A stretch of DNA of 64,000 nt from Blastocladiella emersonii ATCC 22665 (Eukaryota > Blastocladiomycota > Blastocladiomycetes > Blastocladiales > Blastocladiaceae). The translations under genes and the position numbers were made by a program. The stretch spans positions 930,001-994,000 of the forward strand of contig JANHCV010000012.1 of assembly GCA_025594325.1 (NCBI GenBank), read 5' to 3'. The number at the start of each line of letters is the position of its first letter. Within the stretch, counting starts at the first letter, position 1. Below are positions 11,860 through 22,679 of this stretch, one piece after another. The notes below the pieces were generated by a model. The model was not told where the DNA came from, ran no database searches, and saw only the letters and a program-made list of their open reading frames with translations.

Positions 11860-14800
11860 TCAGCCAACAAGACGGTTGACGAGCAGGTCGCGGTCGACGT
11901 GGGCGAGCTCGGACACGCGGCCGAGGTGGCGCAGCACGTCCTTTTTCGTGATGAGCCCGAGCAGCGTGCCGTTGCGCGTGATGAGCACGTACCGGAGACC
12001 CATTTTCTTGATCAGCTCGATGACCATCTCCATGGGCGTGCGCGGCACGATCGTTATGGGCGTCGTGTCCATCCACGGCGACAGGTCCACGAAATGGTTG
12101 GCGGACGCGACCGCCGCGGCGATCGCGGACCCGAACGAGCCGATGGTGCCCGGCGAGCTCGCCGTGGCCCACGCACCCGACGACCCAGCACTGCTGCCGA
12201 TGGTGCTCGGGTCGAGCCCGAGCGACTGCAGCGTGGGCACGTCCAGGACAAAGTAGCACGGCGTGGCGTCGGTGATGGCGGGCCGCTTGCGCGCCTGCTC
12301 GAGCGCGTACCGGAGTTCGTTGCGGTTGATGTATCCGACGATCTGCATCGCTTTCGTGGACGCGACGACGGGGAACCCCTTGTGCGAGTTCTCGCGCAGG
12401 ATGCGCTCGAGGTCCCCCACAGACGCCTCGGCCGCGGGGATAACGACGAGCTCCGACGCGCTGGTCATGACCTGGCCGGCGTGCACCGACTCGATGTACT
12501 CTTCCTTGGTGTCGAGGAACGGGTACCCGTTGAGCCGGATCAGGCCGTCGTAGATGGACTCCTTGCCGAACGCGTCGCCGACGAACTTGGACACCATGAC
12601 GGCGATCATGATGGGCAGCACGTAGGTCAGGGCGCCCGTGATCTCGAACATGATGACGACCAGCGACACGGTCATGCGGGTGAGCCCGGCGAGGAACGCC
12701 GCGGCGCCGAGCAGCGCGTAAGGGCCGATCGTCACGCACTCGGTCTCGGGGATGCACGACGCGAACAGGAAGAAGCCCGGGTACGCGTGCTGCAGGCTGT
12801 CGACGGCCATGCCGAGGACGCGGCCGACGCACGCGCCGATGGCGAGCGTCGGGATGAAGCAGCCGCACGGGACGCGAATGCCGAAGGTCACAACCGTCAA
12901 CGCGATCTTGGCGACCGACGCGATCAGGAGCAGCATGGCCGTGTGCGGGTAGGCCTCGCGCGAGCACAGCTCGGCGTGCAGCTCGTCGGCGGGGTCGGGC
13001 GAGCACTCGCGGAACAGCGCGCCCACGAGCTTGTCGGTGGAGATGCGCAGGTACCCGTTGACGTACGAGATGATGGCCGTGATGAGCGCGATCGCGCACG
13101 CCTCCTGCACCGGGTGCACGCGCAGCCACGTCCACTTGCGCAGCGTCGAGACACGCAGGTTGGCGCGGATGAAGAAGGCGCCGAACAATCCCCCCAAAAC
13201 GCCGAGCAGGATGAAGAAGATGATCTCGAACGAGTGCCACGAGCTGTCGTACGCCACCTGGAACAGCACCAGTTTCCCCGTCCGGTACGGGTTCAGCACC
13301 TGCAGCGTGACGGCCGCGCACATGGACGCGAAGAAGGACCGCAGCTGCGTCTTGTGCGGGAAGTAGTACGACACCTCCTCGAGCGAGAACAGTACGCCGC
13401 CGATCGGCGACCCGAACGCACACGAGATGCCCGCAGCAGCGGCCGCCGACAGGATCTCGCGCTTCTTGGCCTCGTTCTTGGCAAACTTCTTGAACAGCCG
13501 GGGGATGATGTTGCCGACGCAGCACGCCACGTGCACGAACGGACCCTCCTTGCCGACCGACATGCCCGACGCCGTGGCCAGGGGCTACATGTGGGGGGTG
13601 CGTGGCGGTCAGCGGCGCGGGTCACTCGGAGGCAATAAGGGAAGCAACGTACGAGTCCAATGACCTTGATCAGGAGCGTCCATCCGCCGAGGAACTTGCG
13701 CATGATGAACCCGCCGAGAATCGTCTTGACCTCGGGCATACCGGATCCGGCGGCGTAGGGTGCGAGGTGCTTGACGAGGAACGCGGCGAGGAACGTGAAG
13801 AGGACGGCGAACCCGACGTACATGGCGTACGAGAGGAAGAACCGCTCCGCACCCCCTCTTCCACCGCCAGTCGCGTCGCCGGGCAGGATCTGGTCGCTCC
13901 AGTGCACCCACGCGTCGCACCGCTCCTCGTCCTGCATCCAGCAGCAGAACTTGCGGTTGAGGTACCAGTGGTCGACGCACCGGCCCTCCTTGAGGTCCGA
14001 CAGCCACTCCTCGACGAGGGCGATGAAGGTCGCGATCACACCCGTGACGACGCCGACCATGGCGACGATCAGCCACGCCTGGCTCGCGTCGAACAGGTTG
14101 GCGAGCGCAGTGCCGTGCTCGCGCAGCCGCTTGAGCCGGATCCGCTCCTTGGCGAAATCGTGGATCCAGTCGATGGTCGTAAAGTCCTCGTACTTGACGC
14201 GCCGCCCGCCGCCCTCCAGCATCCAGTCGGCCTCGGGCGCGTCCGTGTCGAGGTACTTGTCGTCGCCCGGGTCCGCGAGCCCGGGCGTCGCTACGTCGTC
14301 GAGCACCGAAATCGAACGGTGGTGCGCGTCGCCGGCGTGTGCGCTCGTCGGCGTCGTGGGCGACCACCCGGCGGCGCTCGGGAGGGACGGACGTGACCGG
14401 TTCGCGCCGCCGCCCGCGCGCCCGAGGCGGCCGAGGAACGGGCGGCCCGAAACCGACCCGGGCGTCCGCTGCGCGTACGTGTTTCCGCGCAGCCCGCTGC
14501 TCAGCGACCCGCCGGGCGACGCGAGCATCGGCTGGCTCGACGCGTGGTTCGGGTCGTCGTCCTCATCGTCGTCGTCGCTCTGGATCGGGACCTCGGCATC
14601 CACGCCCGCGCGCGCGGCGGCCGCAGCCGCAGCCGCAGCAGCAGCAGCGAGCTCGTCCTGGTACGACGCGGCGGTCGAGATGGGCGACGGTCGGCGCGGC
14701 TGGCGCGCTGCAGCGGGTACCGATGCCGGTGGCGTTTCCGGTAGCGGCGGTGCGGCAAACGGATTCGCGGGCGCAGTAGCGAGCGATGGCGAGGCCGGCG

Positions 14801-15017
14801 CGCTCGCGGCGGCCCACGGCACGGGCGCGAACGGGTTGGGCGGCAGGCCAGGCGCAACAGAGCCGACAGGCGGCGGCGTCGCGGTGCCGGAAGCCGGCAG
14901 GTCGGCGTCGGACCCGTTGGCGAGCGCGCCCGACAGGATTCGCTGGCGCGCGATGGCCGAGGGGGCCGCGGCGGGTTGGCTGCCGGGCGGCGGCGGTGGA
15001 GGCGCCGGTGGATCCAT
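11860..15017 (-). CDS. CLC-family chloride/proton exchanger
   Basis: Intracellular-membrane anion transporter of 1,029 aa, exons 15017..13653 and 13584..11860. A 68-nt intron (GTACGT...ATGTAG) sits exactly before the ion-selectivity region and joins KVIGL to PLATASGMSVGKEGPFVHV. The N-terminal 240 residues are Pro/Ala/Ser-rich with an Ala run. CLC signatures are all present: GSGMPE, GKEGPFVHV (gating Glu) and PCGCFIPTLAIGA. The Glu in VHPVQEACAIALITAII aligns with the proton glutamate of ClC-3/4/5 and yeast Gef1, which predicts Cl-/H+ exchange rather than a pure channel. Two CBS domains close the protein (around MTSASELVVIP and MDTTPITIVP...KDVLRHLG). Endosomal or vacuolar location is inferred from the family. 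Confidence 0.92.
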
Positions 15018-15208
15018 GGGTGCAGTGCAGGGTTGTTGATTGCGTTGCAAGGAGTGTGCGATGGAGGAGAGAGAGGGTCGGTCGATGGGCGGGGCATGAT
15101 AGAGTTCCCTTGACAAGCGTGAGAGCGCGCGACGGTGAAAAAAGGTGAACGGCGCGCTCTTTCTATTTTTGGCCGGTCGCTGCCTGCTGACGACCATCAC
15201 GCAGTTCA

Positions 15209-17022
15209 TCAGGCAACCCTGCGGGAACAATCGACGGCGAGCTCCGGGAACTCCTCCTTCCACCGGCACATGAAGGCCGTCGACTCAATGGCCGCGCGGC
15301 AGTTCTTGCCCTTGGTCGCGGCGGCAAACTCGGCGACGTCGGCCTCGCTCGCGGCAGGATCGCGCTCCGCAACGGGCGCGAGGACATGCTCGCATTCGTC
15401 GCGGAGCGCGAGCGCAATAAACGTGCCTGCGCGGGTAGCGAGCTTAGCCTTCTCGATGAAGGTGCACTGGCGGTGGTTGAGCAGGCAGTCGAGCACCTCG
15501 AGCGAGCGCGCGCGGTACTCGGTCAGCGGGATCCGCACGTCGCGCTGCGCGACCTTCTCCTTGACGAGGCCCGTGACGAGACCCGCGCTGGACATGAAGT
15601 CAGCGCCGCGCAGAAAGTTCTCGAGTAGCTCGACGTTCCCCGCGAAAGCCGCCGCGTGCAGCCGCGCGGTCTCGTTGAGCCGGCCGTCGCCCGTGAACCG
15701 CCAGTCGTTGGCGATCAGCTCCCACGCCTCGACGCTGCCGCACGCGCCGATCGCCCACTCCCACGCCATGCGCCACGGCGGCATATCGTCGATCTCGTAC
15801 CCGACGTTGCGGAGCTGGCGGTCGTACGAGAGCCGCAGCAGCAGATTGACCATGTCGATGCGCTGGAGCCGCAGCGCCGCGTCGAGCGCCGCGTTCACGT
15901 CGTCGGCCGACACGGGCCAGCGGAACGCGTGCTTGACCGCGTGGTGCCGGTCGAGCACCGCGTCGAGGACGATCGCGCTGCGCCGCGTCGCAGTGCTGGT
16001 GAGCTGCAGCGTGGGCGCGAGCAGCGCGAGGATCTCGACAAGCGGCGCAAACGACGCCGCGTGCCACCACTCGCACTGCGGGTGCTCGACCAGCAGCTTC
16101 AGCGTCGCCTGGCACTTGGCCGTGATCTGCCACTGCGCGCCGCGCGCCTTGGGCACGGCGACCGCCGCGACGGCCTCGACGAGCGCCCACAGGAACAGGT
16201 ACTTAAGGTGTCGACCGGCCGGACCCGCCGTGGGCACCGGCCACGTCGCCTTGGGCCCGATGAAGCGCGCGAGCAGCGCCGTGTCGTGGCGGTACGTGGC
16301 GACAATCATCCCCTTGTACTGCATCGTGGCACCGCCCGTCGCCGCCGGATCGTCGAGCAGCGCCTGGATCCGCTTGAACTCAGCCTTGTCGAGCGCGTGC
16401 ACGTCGAGCGAGAGGAACCACTCGAGCGCGTCCTGCTCCTCCGACACCGCCTCCGTGCCGCGCGACGGCAACAGCGGCGTCAGGCTATCTCGCCGCAGCC
16501 ACGCCAGCTGCGCCACTGACGCCGGGCGCGTGATGTACTGCACCATCAGTTTGCTCATGTCGACGCGCTCGCACGCGACGTACGACCGCAGAATCGACTC
16601 GCGCACGGGGCACGGGATCGGCCGCGGGTCCTCGAGCTGCGCGTGCGGGCGGCGGTGCGGGTCGAACCCCGGGTGCGCGAGGAGCAGTGCGACTTTCTCG
16701 GCGGCGTACGCGAAGTCCGCCTTGCGCTCGCGCGCATCGCTGCCCATCACGTCGCGCAGGTGGTCGCCCTTGTACTCGCGGTCGAACCGGAACGCCGGCG
16801 ACGCGAGGAGCGCGCGCGCGCGAGGTCCGGCGGGCCGGATAGCGCGGCGTGGAGGTGTGCGTCCGACGGGCTCAGGGTGAGGCGGATGAGGGGGTCGGCG
16901 AGGATCGCGCGGACGAGGGCGGCGTCCTTGGCCTCGATGGCCGCGGCGAGGCGAGCGTTGGATGTCAAGGACCCGCTGGATCCGTGGGATGCATGGCGTG
17001 ACACGATTGCATGGGGGTTCAA
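15209..17022 (-). pseudogene. Degenerate-ankyrin family protein, frame broken by a CG-tract slip
   Basis: Member of a window-specific family with loose ankyrin-like units (RLAAAIEAKDAALVRAIL, HLHAALSGPPDLARA). The start is ATG 17022 (MNPHAIVSRHASHGS). At 16811-16821 an 11-nt alternating CG tract separates LARA from LLASPAFRFDREYKGDHL; 9 or 12 nt would keep the frame, so one dinucleotide too many or one base too few shifts it. Downstream the frame is open to the stop at 15209 and collinear with the intact paralogue at 29136-31571, including the signatures LARFIGPKATWPVPT, GRHLKYLFLWALVEAV and HPQCEWWHAASFAPL. It may be a recent pseudogene or a sequencing error in the CG tract. Function unknown; ankyrin units usually mediate protein binding. 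Confidence 0.7.
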
Positions 17023-17133
17023 GGTGCACGGAGAGGACAGGCTCAGCGATCCGGCGCCGGTGAGAGGGCGAAAAGGGCCCCGCGGCGCGGGTCAGCTGAC
17101 CAAAAACGTGCGCGGCGCAACGCGAGACACGCG

Positions 17134-17143
17134 GTGCGAGACA
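17134..17143 (+). promoter_or_regulatory. GTGCGAGACA motif upstream of an ankyrin-family gene
   Basis: It sits in a block CACGCGGTGCGAGACAGTT at 17128-17149, about 110 bp upstream of the ankyrin pseudogene start. The same block with one change occurs at 18969-18990, upstream of the truncated paralogue, and the 10-mer recurs at 22049 and 23528. Confidence 0.4.
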
Positions 17144-17210
17144 GTTTGGCTCGCGCGGCGAGCGAGTCAAAGACCGTGGAACGCGATATATTAACAAAAT
17201 GGAAACCATC

Positions 17211-18267
17211 TCAGGGTGCAAGGCGGCTTCCTTGGCCCGTCGGGGAGCCCGGGATCAAGCCCAAAGAGGCACCAGCGACGCTGGCCAACGGCGTGAGCAG
17301 CCCGGAATTGCTATTCATGGTGTGCGACACGCCCAGCGGTGCCAAGCGCACGCCCGACGCCTGGATCAAATTGGTCGCCGTGAAGTGGGACTGCGAGCTG
17401 GTGGCATTTGAAGGAGTCGCGTGTGCGCGCATGATGCTGCGAAGCGTCTGCAGGAACGAGCAGATGACACGGAGCCGGAGCGATTCCACGAGGTACACGG
17501 ACGCCCACATCGGATCAAACGAGGGGTCGACCTGGACGGCGACGTTCGCAGCGACCATGAGCGCGCACTCGACGAAAAGCGTAATCTGGCTTTTGCGGAT
17601 CGCGGCCGTCAGTCCCTCGCGGAAGGCCGGTTCGCCGTCCTTGCGCTTCGTTAGGTCGTTCACGCGGTACAGGAACACGCCTGAGATCAAGGCGTTCACC
17701 AGCGCGTCGCCCATGCTCCAGTCTACAAGAGCGGGAGTGAGTGGTCATGGACGCGGTGGCTATCGTGATCGGCGACGTACAGCAGACCAAAGTCCCCGCC
17801 GTGCCAACCAGGTCGATTGGGAGCCTCGTCGAGATCTCGATCCAGAAGTAGATGGTGTCGACGATCTTGACCACGGTACTTACAATCGCGAGCCCGACGC
17901 ATAACAGGCTGATCCGCGGCAGCGCGGCCTTGCAGAACCGCCAAAGTCGGAGCCCGTTCAAGAGGACAAGACCGGACCCGGCAATCAACGACCAGGTTGC
18001 CCCACCCATGTCCCATGCGACGCCCACGGGTCGCCGGAATCCGTCGGCGTCGACCCCGTCTCGCGTATCAGCGAGAAGCGACTGGAATCGCGAGTTGACG
18101 TCGAGCATGTGGGCGACGCAGATCGCGCACATGGCCGCCATGTACAGCGATCGTGTCGACCGGTAGGATTCAACGGCCACAATCAGGGTCCCGAAATCGA
18201 GGGTGAGCGTGATGCCAAGCAAGAATGAGGCGCCGCTCCATATCAAAATCGGTTCAGTAAACCCCAT
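17211..18267 (-). CDS. Seven-helix membrane protein of unknown function
   Basis: A 332-aa protein from exons 18267..17781 and 17722..17211. A 58-nt intron (GTACGT...TTGTAG) is removed in frame, joining GTLVC to YWSMGDALVNALISGVFLY. About seven hydrophobic segments are visible, for example ILIWSGASFLLGITLTL, MAAMCAICVAHML, TWSLIAGSGLVLLNGL, ISLLCVGLAIVSTVVKIV, and TLFVECALMVAANVAV. There is no class signature (no rhodopsin Lys, no ligand domain) and I do not recognise the family. It could be a fungal orphan 7TM receptor-like protein. Its short C-tail is Ser/Thr/Pro-rich. Confidence 0.65.
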
Positions 18268-18501
18268 GGCGTTGCTAGTTGATCCGTTATTCCAGATGCA
18301 TAGAGTAGAGCGTATACATTAGCCCAGCCAATATCAAGTAAGAGTGTGAGAGGGACACGGGCAGAGCATACCTGGTCTGCACTCGATTGGAAGATCACAA
18401 AAAAATGAGACGTATCACACTGCACTGTGCCCCACAGCCGTGGGAGATGTTGGCTGCTGAGTTTCGCCCACCCGAATTTCGACTTCGAGAGTATTAACGC
18501 G

Positions 18502-18843
18502 TCAACGTGCGGGCTGCCTCCCACTCTGGGTGACTGAGCCACCCGCTGCGCCACAGCTGTGCCCTGCGACTCGCTTTTCACCTCGTCGCACATACGGGGT
18601 CGCACAGGCGGGGTCGCCCTTGTACTCGCGGCCGATCTGAAAAGCGGGCGACTCAAGGAACGTGCGCGCGAGATCCAGCGGTCTTTGTAGGGCGGCGCGC
18701 AGGCCCGAGATCGTTGGGTGGAGGCACAGTGGGTCGCCGAGCGGCGAACCGACCAGGGCGGTGTCCTTGGCCTCGATGGCTCCGTCGATGCCGGCGGCGA
18801 GCCTTAGCGGTCCACTGAATTTGTGGCATCCATGGTTTGACAC
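18502..18843 (-). pseudogene. Truncated 5' fragment of an ankyrin-family gene
   Basis: Only the N-terminal portion remains: GAIEAKDTALVGSPLGDPL, then LRAALQRPLDLARTFLESPA and FQIGREYKGD. This aligns with the start of the gene at 15209-17022 and then loses similarity. The rest of the gene is absent; a 7TM gene begins 235 bp downstream. The upstream 20-odd bases (18969-18990) match the paralogue's promoter block, so the duplication carried promoter and 5' coding sequence together. Confidence 0.7.
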
Positions 18844-20371
18844 GCTTACTTAGGGTTTAAAATGCCTTCGCAGCGCGGGGAGGAGTTCCTCAATTACCGT
18901 GGCGAAGCGGGGAAACGCGCTGCGTCACTGATCGGCTGATCACAAAGCGTGACTGGTGCAATGCGAGCCACGCGGAGCGAGACAGTTTGGATTTCCTGAT
19001 CGAAGATCTAAAGACAAGCAGCAATATTGTATTGTGAGCCGCACACACATCACCGATCCCATCACGCTCGAGTTCCATCAGGTCCACAATTCTTTCACGT
19101 CGTCGGATGCAAACTTCTTGACCTGCTTCTTCCAGCGACGCACGACTTTCGTGTCTTCAACGGCCGTGTGCCAGTCCTTGGCCGCGGTCGCAGAGACAAA
19201 CTCGGTGACGTCGGCCTTGGTCGCCGCGGGGTCCCGCTGTGCGACGAGCGCGAGCATGTCGTTGCGGCCGTGGCGGCGCGCGAGGGCAAGGAACTTGGCC
19301 GCGTCCAAAGTAAGCTTTGACTTGGCGAAGAACAAACAGTCTGGTCGCTGAGGAGGCACTCGAGCACCTTGAGCGAGCGCGCGCGGAACTCGGACCGTGG
19401 AATCCGAAGGTCGCACTGCGCGACGTGCTCCTCGACGAGACATTTCGCGAGACTCGAGGTATTGAAATACATGTCCTCGCTCAATAAGTGCTTGAGCAGC
19501 TCGACGTTCCCCGCGCGGACCGCGGCACAGAGCAGCTCCGGGTACGTGAGCCCGCCGGGTGCTTTGAAGCGCTTGTCGCTGGCGATCAGCTCGTACAGCT
19601 CAATGCTTCCGCACGCGCCGATCGCCCACTCCCATGCCATGGTCCACGGCGGCTTGTCATAGGTATCGTATCCGTCGTCATCATCTTCGTCGTCGCGCTC
19701 GTCGTCACTCTCGCTGGGAAAGAAGTCCCAGGTCCGAGCTGGAGGCGCGTAGCCAACGCCAGTATAGCTTACCACGAGAATGCGCTCCCGAGAGCCCTTG
19801 AGAAGCAATTTCACCGACTCGATGCGTTTGAGCCGCAGCGCCGCGTCGAGCGCCGCGTTCACATTGTCCGGGTGCGTGCCGTTGAGTAGGGCCCGCTTGA
19901 GCGCGAGATGCCGGTCCAGAATCGCGTCAAGAACAAGCGAGCTGCATTGCGTCGCGGCGCTGGTGAACTGAAGCTTCGGCGCGAGCAGCGCGAGGATCTC
20001 GGCGAGCGGCGCAAACGACGCCGCGTGCCACCACTCGCACTGCGGATGCTCGACTAGCAATTTGACCGTCGCCTGGCACTTGGCCGTAATGCGCCAAGAA
20101 GCCTTGCTCGATTTCGGAACATCGACGGCCGCGACGGCCTCGACGAGCGCCCACAGGAACAGGTACTTGAGGTGCCGGCCGACCTGGCCCGAAGTCGGCA
20201 CGGGCCACGTCGCCTTGGGCCCAATGAAGCGAGCGAGAAGCGACGCGTCGTGGTACTTTGCAGCGACAATCATGGCTTTGTAGTTGAGAGTGGGACCGCC
20301 CGTCGTGGACGGGTCGTCTAGCAACTCTTTCATGCGCTCGTACTCCAAAACCAGCGAGTTGACGTTAAGCA

Positions 20372-20374
20372 TAA
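20372..20374. repeat. Left target-site duplication TAA
   Basis: TAA directly before the left terminal repeat, matched by TAA at 22814-22816 directly after the right one. TAA/TTA is the known target preference of PIF/Harbinger elements. Confidence 0.9.
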
Positions 20375-20583
20375 GGGCCCGTTTGGTTCAGATCAGGTGG
20401 ATCAGCTGAAAAAGTTGCCACGTTTCACCTCACCCCCGTTCATCTCAGCGGCCGTGCGAACCAAACGCCCCGCTGGATGAACGCCCCCCCGCAATAAAAT
20501 CTTTCCCACCTCTTTGCAGCCGCACTTATTGCAACGAATCAACACCTAACCTCACGCATCGTGTTCTCGAGCCCTCAAACAAC

Positions 20584-21901
20584 ATGGACAAGGGATACAA
20601 CCGCAAGCTGCGCGGCCTAATGCTCACAGCCGCCCTCGCTCTCCTGCGACGTCTCGCTGCGCGCAACGAGCGCCGCCCGTGGGAGCCTATCCGCACGTCC
20701 ACGCTTTCTGGCGAGTCGTGGGTTCAAGAGCTGCTGACGTGCAACAGCGAAACGCGTTTTTCGGAAATCGCCCGTATGCCCCGCGAGACCTTCAAGGCCA
20801 TCTGCCGCCTGTTCCGCGACCGTGGCCTTCTCGCCGACGGCCGCGAGCTGTCCGTCGAGGCGCGCTTCATGGTTTTTCTTGTCATGGCCGGCGAGGGCAG
20901 CACCAACCGCAACCTCAGGGAGCGGTTCCAAATCTCTGGCGAGACCGCGTCCAGGGTTCTGAAGCAAGTGCTCGACGCTCTGTACCGCCTGATGCCCGAG
21001 TTCATTGTCCAGCCGTCCGATTCTACGCCCGTGCATGAGCGCATCGCCCACGACCCGAAATACGCTCCGTTCCAGAACGCGGTCGGCGCGCTTGACGGAA
21101 CGCACATCCCGTTTGTTGTGCCCACTAAGCTTCACGACTCGTTCCGAAACCGCAAGGGGACCATATACTCAAATGTCCTCGCTGCCTGCGACTTTGACTT
21201 GAACTTCACCTACGTTCTCGCAGGGTGGGAGGGCAAGGCGCATGACTCGCGCGTGCTCTCGGACGCCTTCGCCCGTGGGTTCAAGATCCCCGCCGGCCGC
21301 TTCTACCTCGCCGACGGCGGCTACGCAAACCGCACGTCCATCATCGTGCCCTTCAGCGGTACCCGCTATCATCTTCGCGAGTTTGCCCGCGGCAAGGATG
21401 GGTACGTTCTCACTGCCATGACCATCACGTTGGCGCCATCTCATCCGCTTCATCAACGTACGTAGAGTTAAGAACCGCGAGGAGCTTTTCAATCTGCGTC
21501 ACGCGTCGCTCCGCAACTCCATTGAGCATATCTTTGGCGTGCTCAAGAAGCGGTTCCGCGTCCTCTCGATTGGCGCGGCCTACCCAATCAAGACTCAAGT
21601 CAAGCTTGTGTACGCGCTCTGCACGCTGCACAACATGATCAACAAGTGGAACCAAGGCGGCGACGCCTTCTTTTGCGACGCCGAGACGGAGCTCCGGCGC
21701 GCGCGGGACGCGGCGCGTGAGGCGCGTGTGCGTGGGCGCGAGCCCCTGAACGACGAGAACGAGGAGGACGACGAGGCCGCTGTCCTCGAGGCCTCGCTGG
21801 ACGGAGCTCGTCAGCGCGGTATCTCGCTTCGGAACCGCGTCGCAAATGTTCTTTGGACCGAGTACAGGCGCGTCATGGCCGCTCGTGGGACCCGTCTTTG
21901 A
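20584..21901 (+). CDS. Harbinger transposase (DDE_Tnp_4 type)
   Basis: A 417-aa nuclease that excises and inserts the element, from exons 20584..21401 and 21466..21901. The 64-nt intron has donor GTACGT and acceptor ACGTAG; splicing joins EFARGKDG to VKNREELFNLRHASLRN. The three catalytic acidic residues are visible: Asp in GALDGTHIPF, Asp in GWEGKAHDSRVL and Glu in RNSIEHIFGVLKKRFRVL. YLADGGY and ALCTLHNMI are further family landmarks. The N-terminal part (RFSEIARMPRETFKAICRL ... GETASRVLKQVL) is the helix-turn-helix region. No stop or frameshift is seen. Confidence 0.92.
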
Positions 21902-22023
21902 AGGCGCGAAATAATTGTTGTACCCGCATGCATGCTGTAATATACTGATTTGTCAAGTACTATAATGTTATATAAGCGATTCTAGATGATTTGACGCGTC
22001 GCTGAGGTCAGAATGCATCGGTG

Positions 22024-22046
22024 GAGACGCGTCGATCAATCACGTG
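22024..22046 (-). promoter_or_regulatory. Bipartite element inside the transposon
   Basis: On the minus strand: CACGTG (22046-22041), N8, then ACGCGTCTC (22032-22024). It sits between the converging 3' ends of the two transposon genes, so it is not an obvious promoter for either. GTGCGAGACA follows at 22049-22058. The region resembles upstream regions of the host gene families. Confidence 0.45.
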
Positions 22047-22214
22047 ACGTGCGAGACACTTTGCGAACCACGCGTTTCTCAACGAGTCGCGTCATTTTCG
22101 AGCCAAGGGTAACGATTGAAGATACGATGGACACAAAGCCAGATGTATTGGACACAAATGGGCGAGAACAAGGCCAGGAAGCAACGCGAGGGGAGGGGGA
22201 CATGTGCGAGTGAG

Positions 22215-22679
22215 CTACTGAATGAAAATCTCGAGGATGCGCTTGCGCTTCGATTCGGACACGGCCATGACGCGAAGCGCTTGATCCTCGGTCAGGCGGG
22301 TGGCGACGTCGATCTGGTACTCTTCATTGTCGTTGTACGCGTCCTGGACCCATTCAAGTGCGGCGGTCAGAACGGGCTTGGAGTCGGCGGTCGCGACCCT
22401 CTGGAACACCTCCTTGATGCCCATGAGGAATTCCGAGTCCGAGAGGCGACGCGAGCTGCTGTCCGAAGTGCGGCTGCGCTTGCTGGCGGGGGCCGCGTCG
22501 TCTTGACCATCGACACCTTCCACGTCACCAGACTCCTTGCCGTCCTGCTCGAGGTGCGAGTACTCGCCGGTGGTGGTCGAGCTGCCCCACGAAGGAAAAC
22601 AGCGTTTATATAGGCCGGGAAGCACAGCCTGAAGGTTTCGGGGGCGAGCAGACGGGCAATTCAGCGACGAGGGTTCCAT
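22215..22679 (-). CDS. Second ORF of the Harbinger element
   Basis: A 154-aa protein beginning MEPSSLNCPSARPRN. It has a Ser/Asp-rich middle (KRSRTSDSSSRRLSDSEFL) and a helical C-terminus (VFQRVATADSKPVLTAALEW ... ESKRKRILEIFIQ). Harbinger elements usually encode a Myb/SANT-like DNA-binding partner that escorts the transposase. Its location fits that role, and the C-terminal third resembles the helical tail of such proteins. I cannot see a clear SANT domain, and the N-terminus may lie in an unrecognised upstream exon. A TATATAAA within the frame (around 22606-22613) may be fortuitous. Confidence 0.55.
   Translation of the reverse strand: MEPSSLNCPSARPRNLQAVLPGLYKRCFPSWGSSTTTGEYSHLEQDGKESGDVEGVDGQDDAAPASKRSRTSDSSSRRLSDSEFLMGIKEVFQRVATADSKPVLTAALEWVQDAYNDNEEYQIDVATRLTEDQALRVMAVSESKRKRILEIFIQ

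Noticed and set aside
11818-13638. A 606-codon open frame on the plus strand
   Set aside because: Antisense shadow of the CLC exon; the CLC frame has all family motifs.
22606-22613. TATATAAA as the promoter of the transposon's second ORF
   Set aside because: It lies inside the ORF downstream of the only suitable ATG, so it is probably fortuitous.
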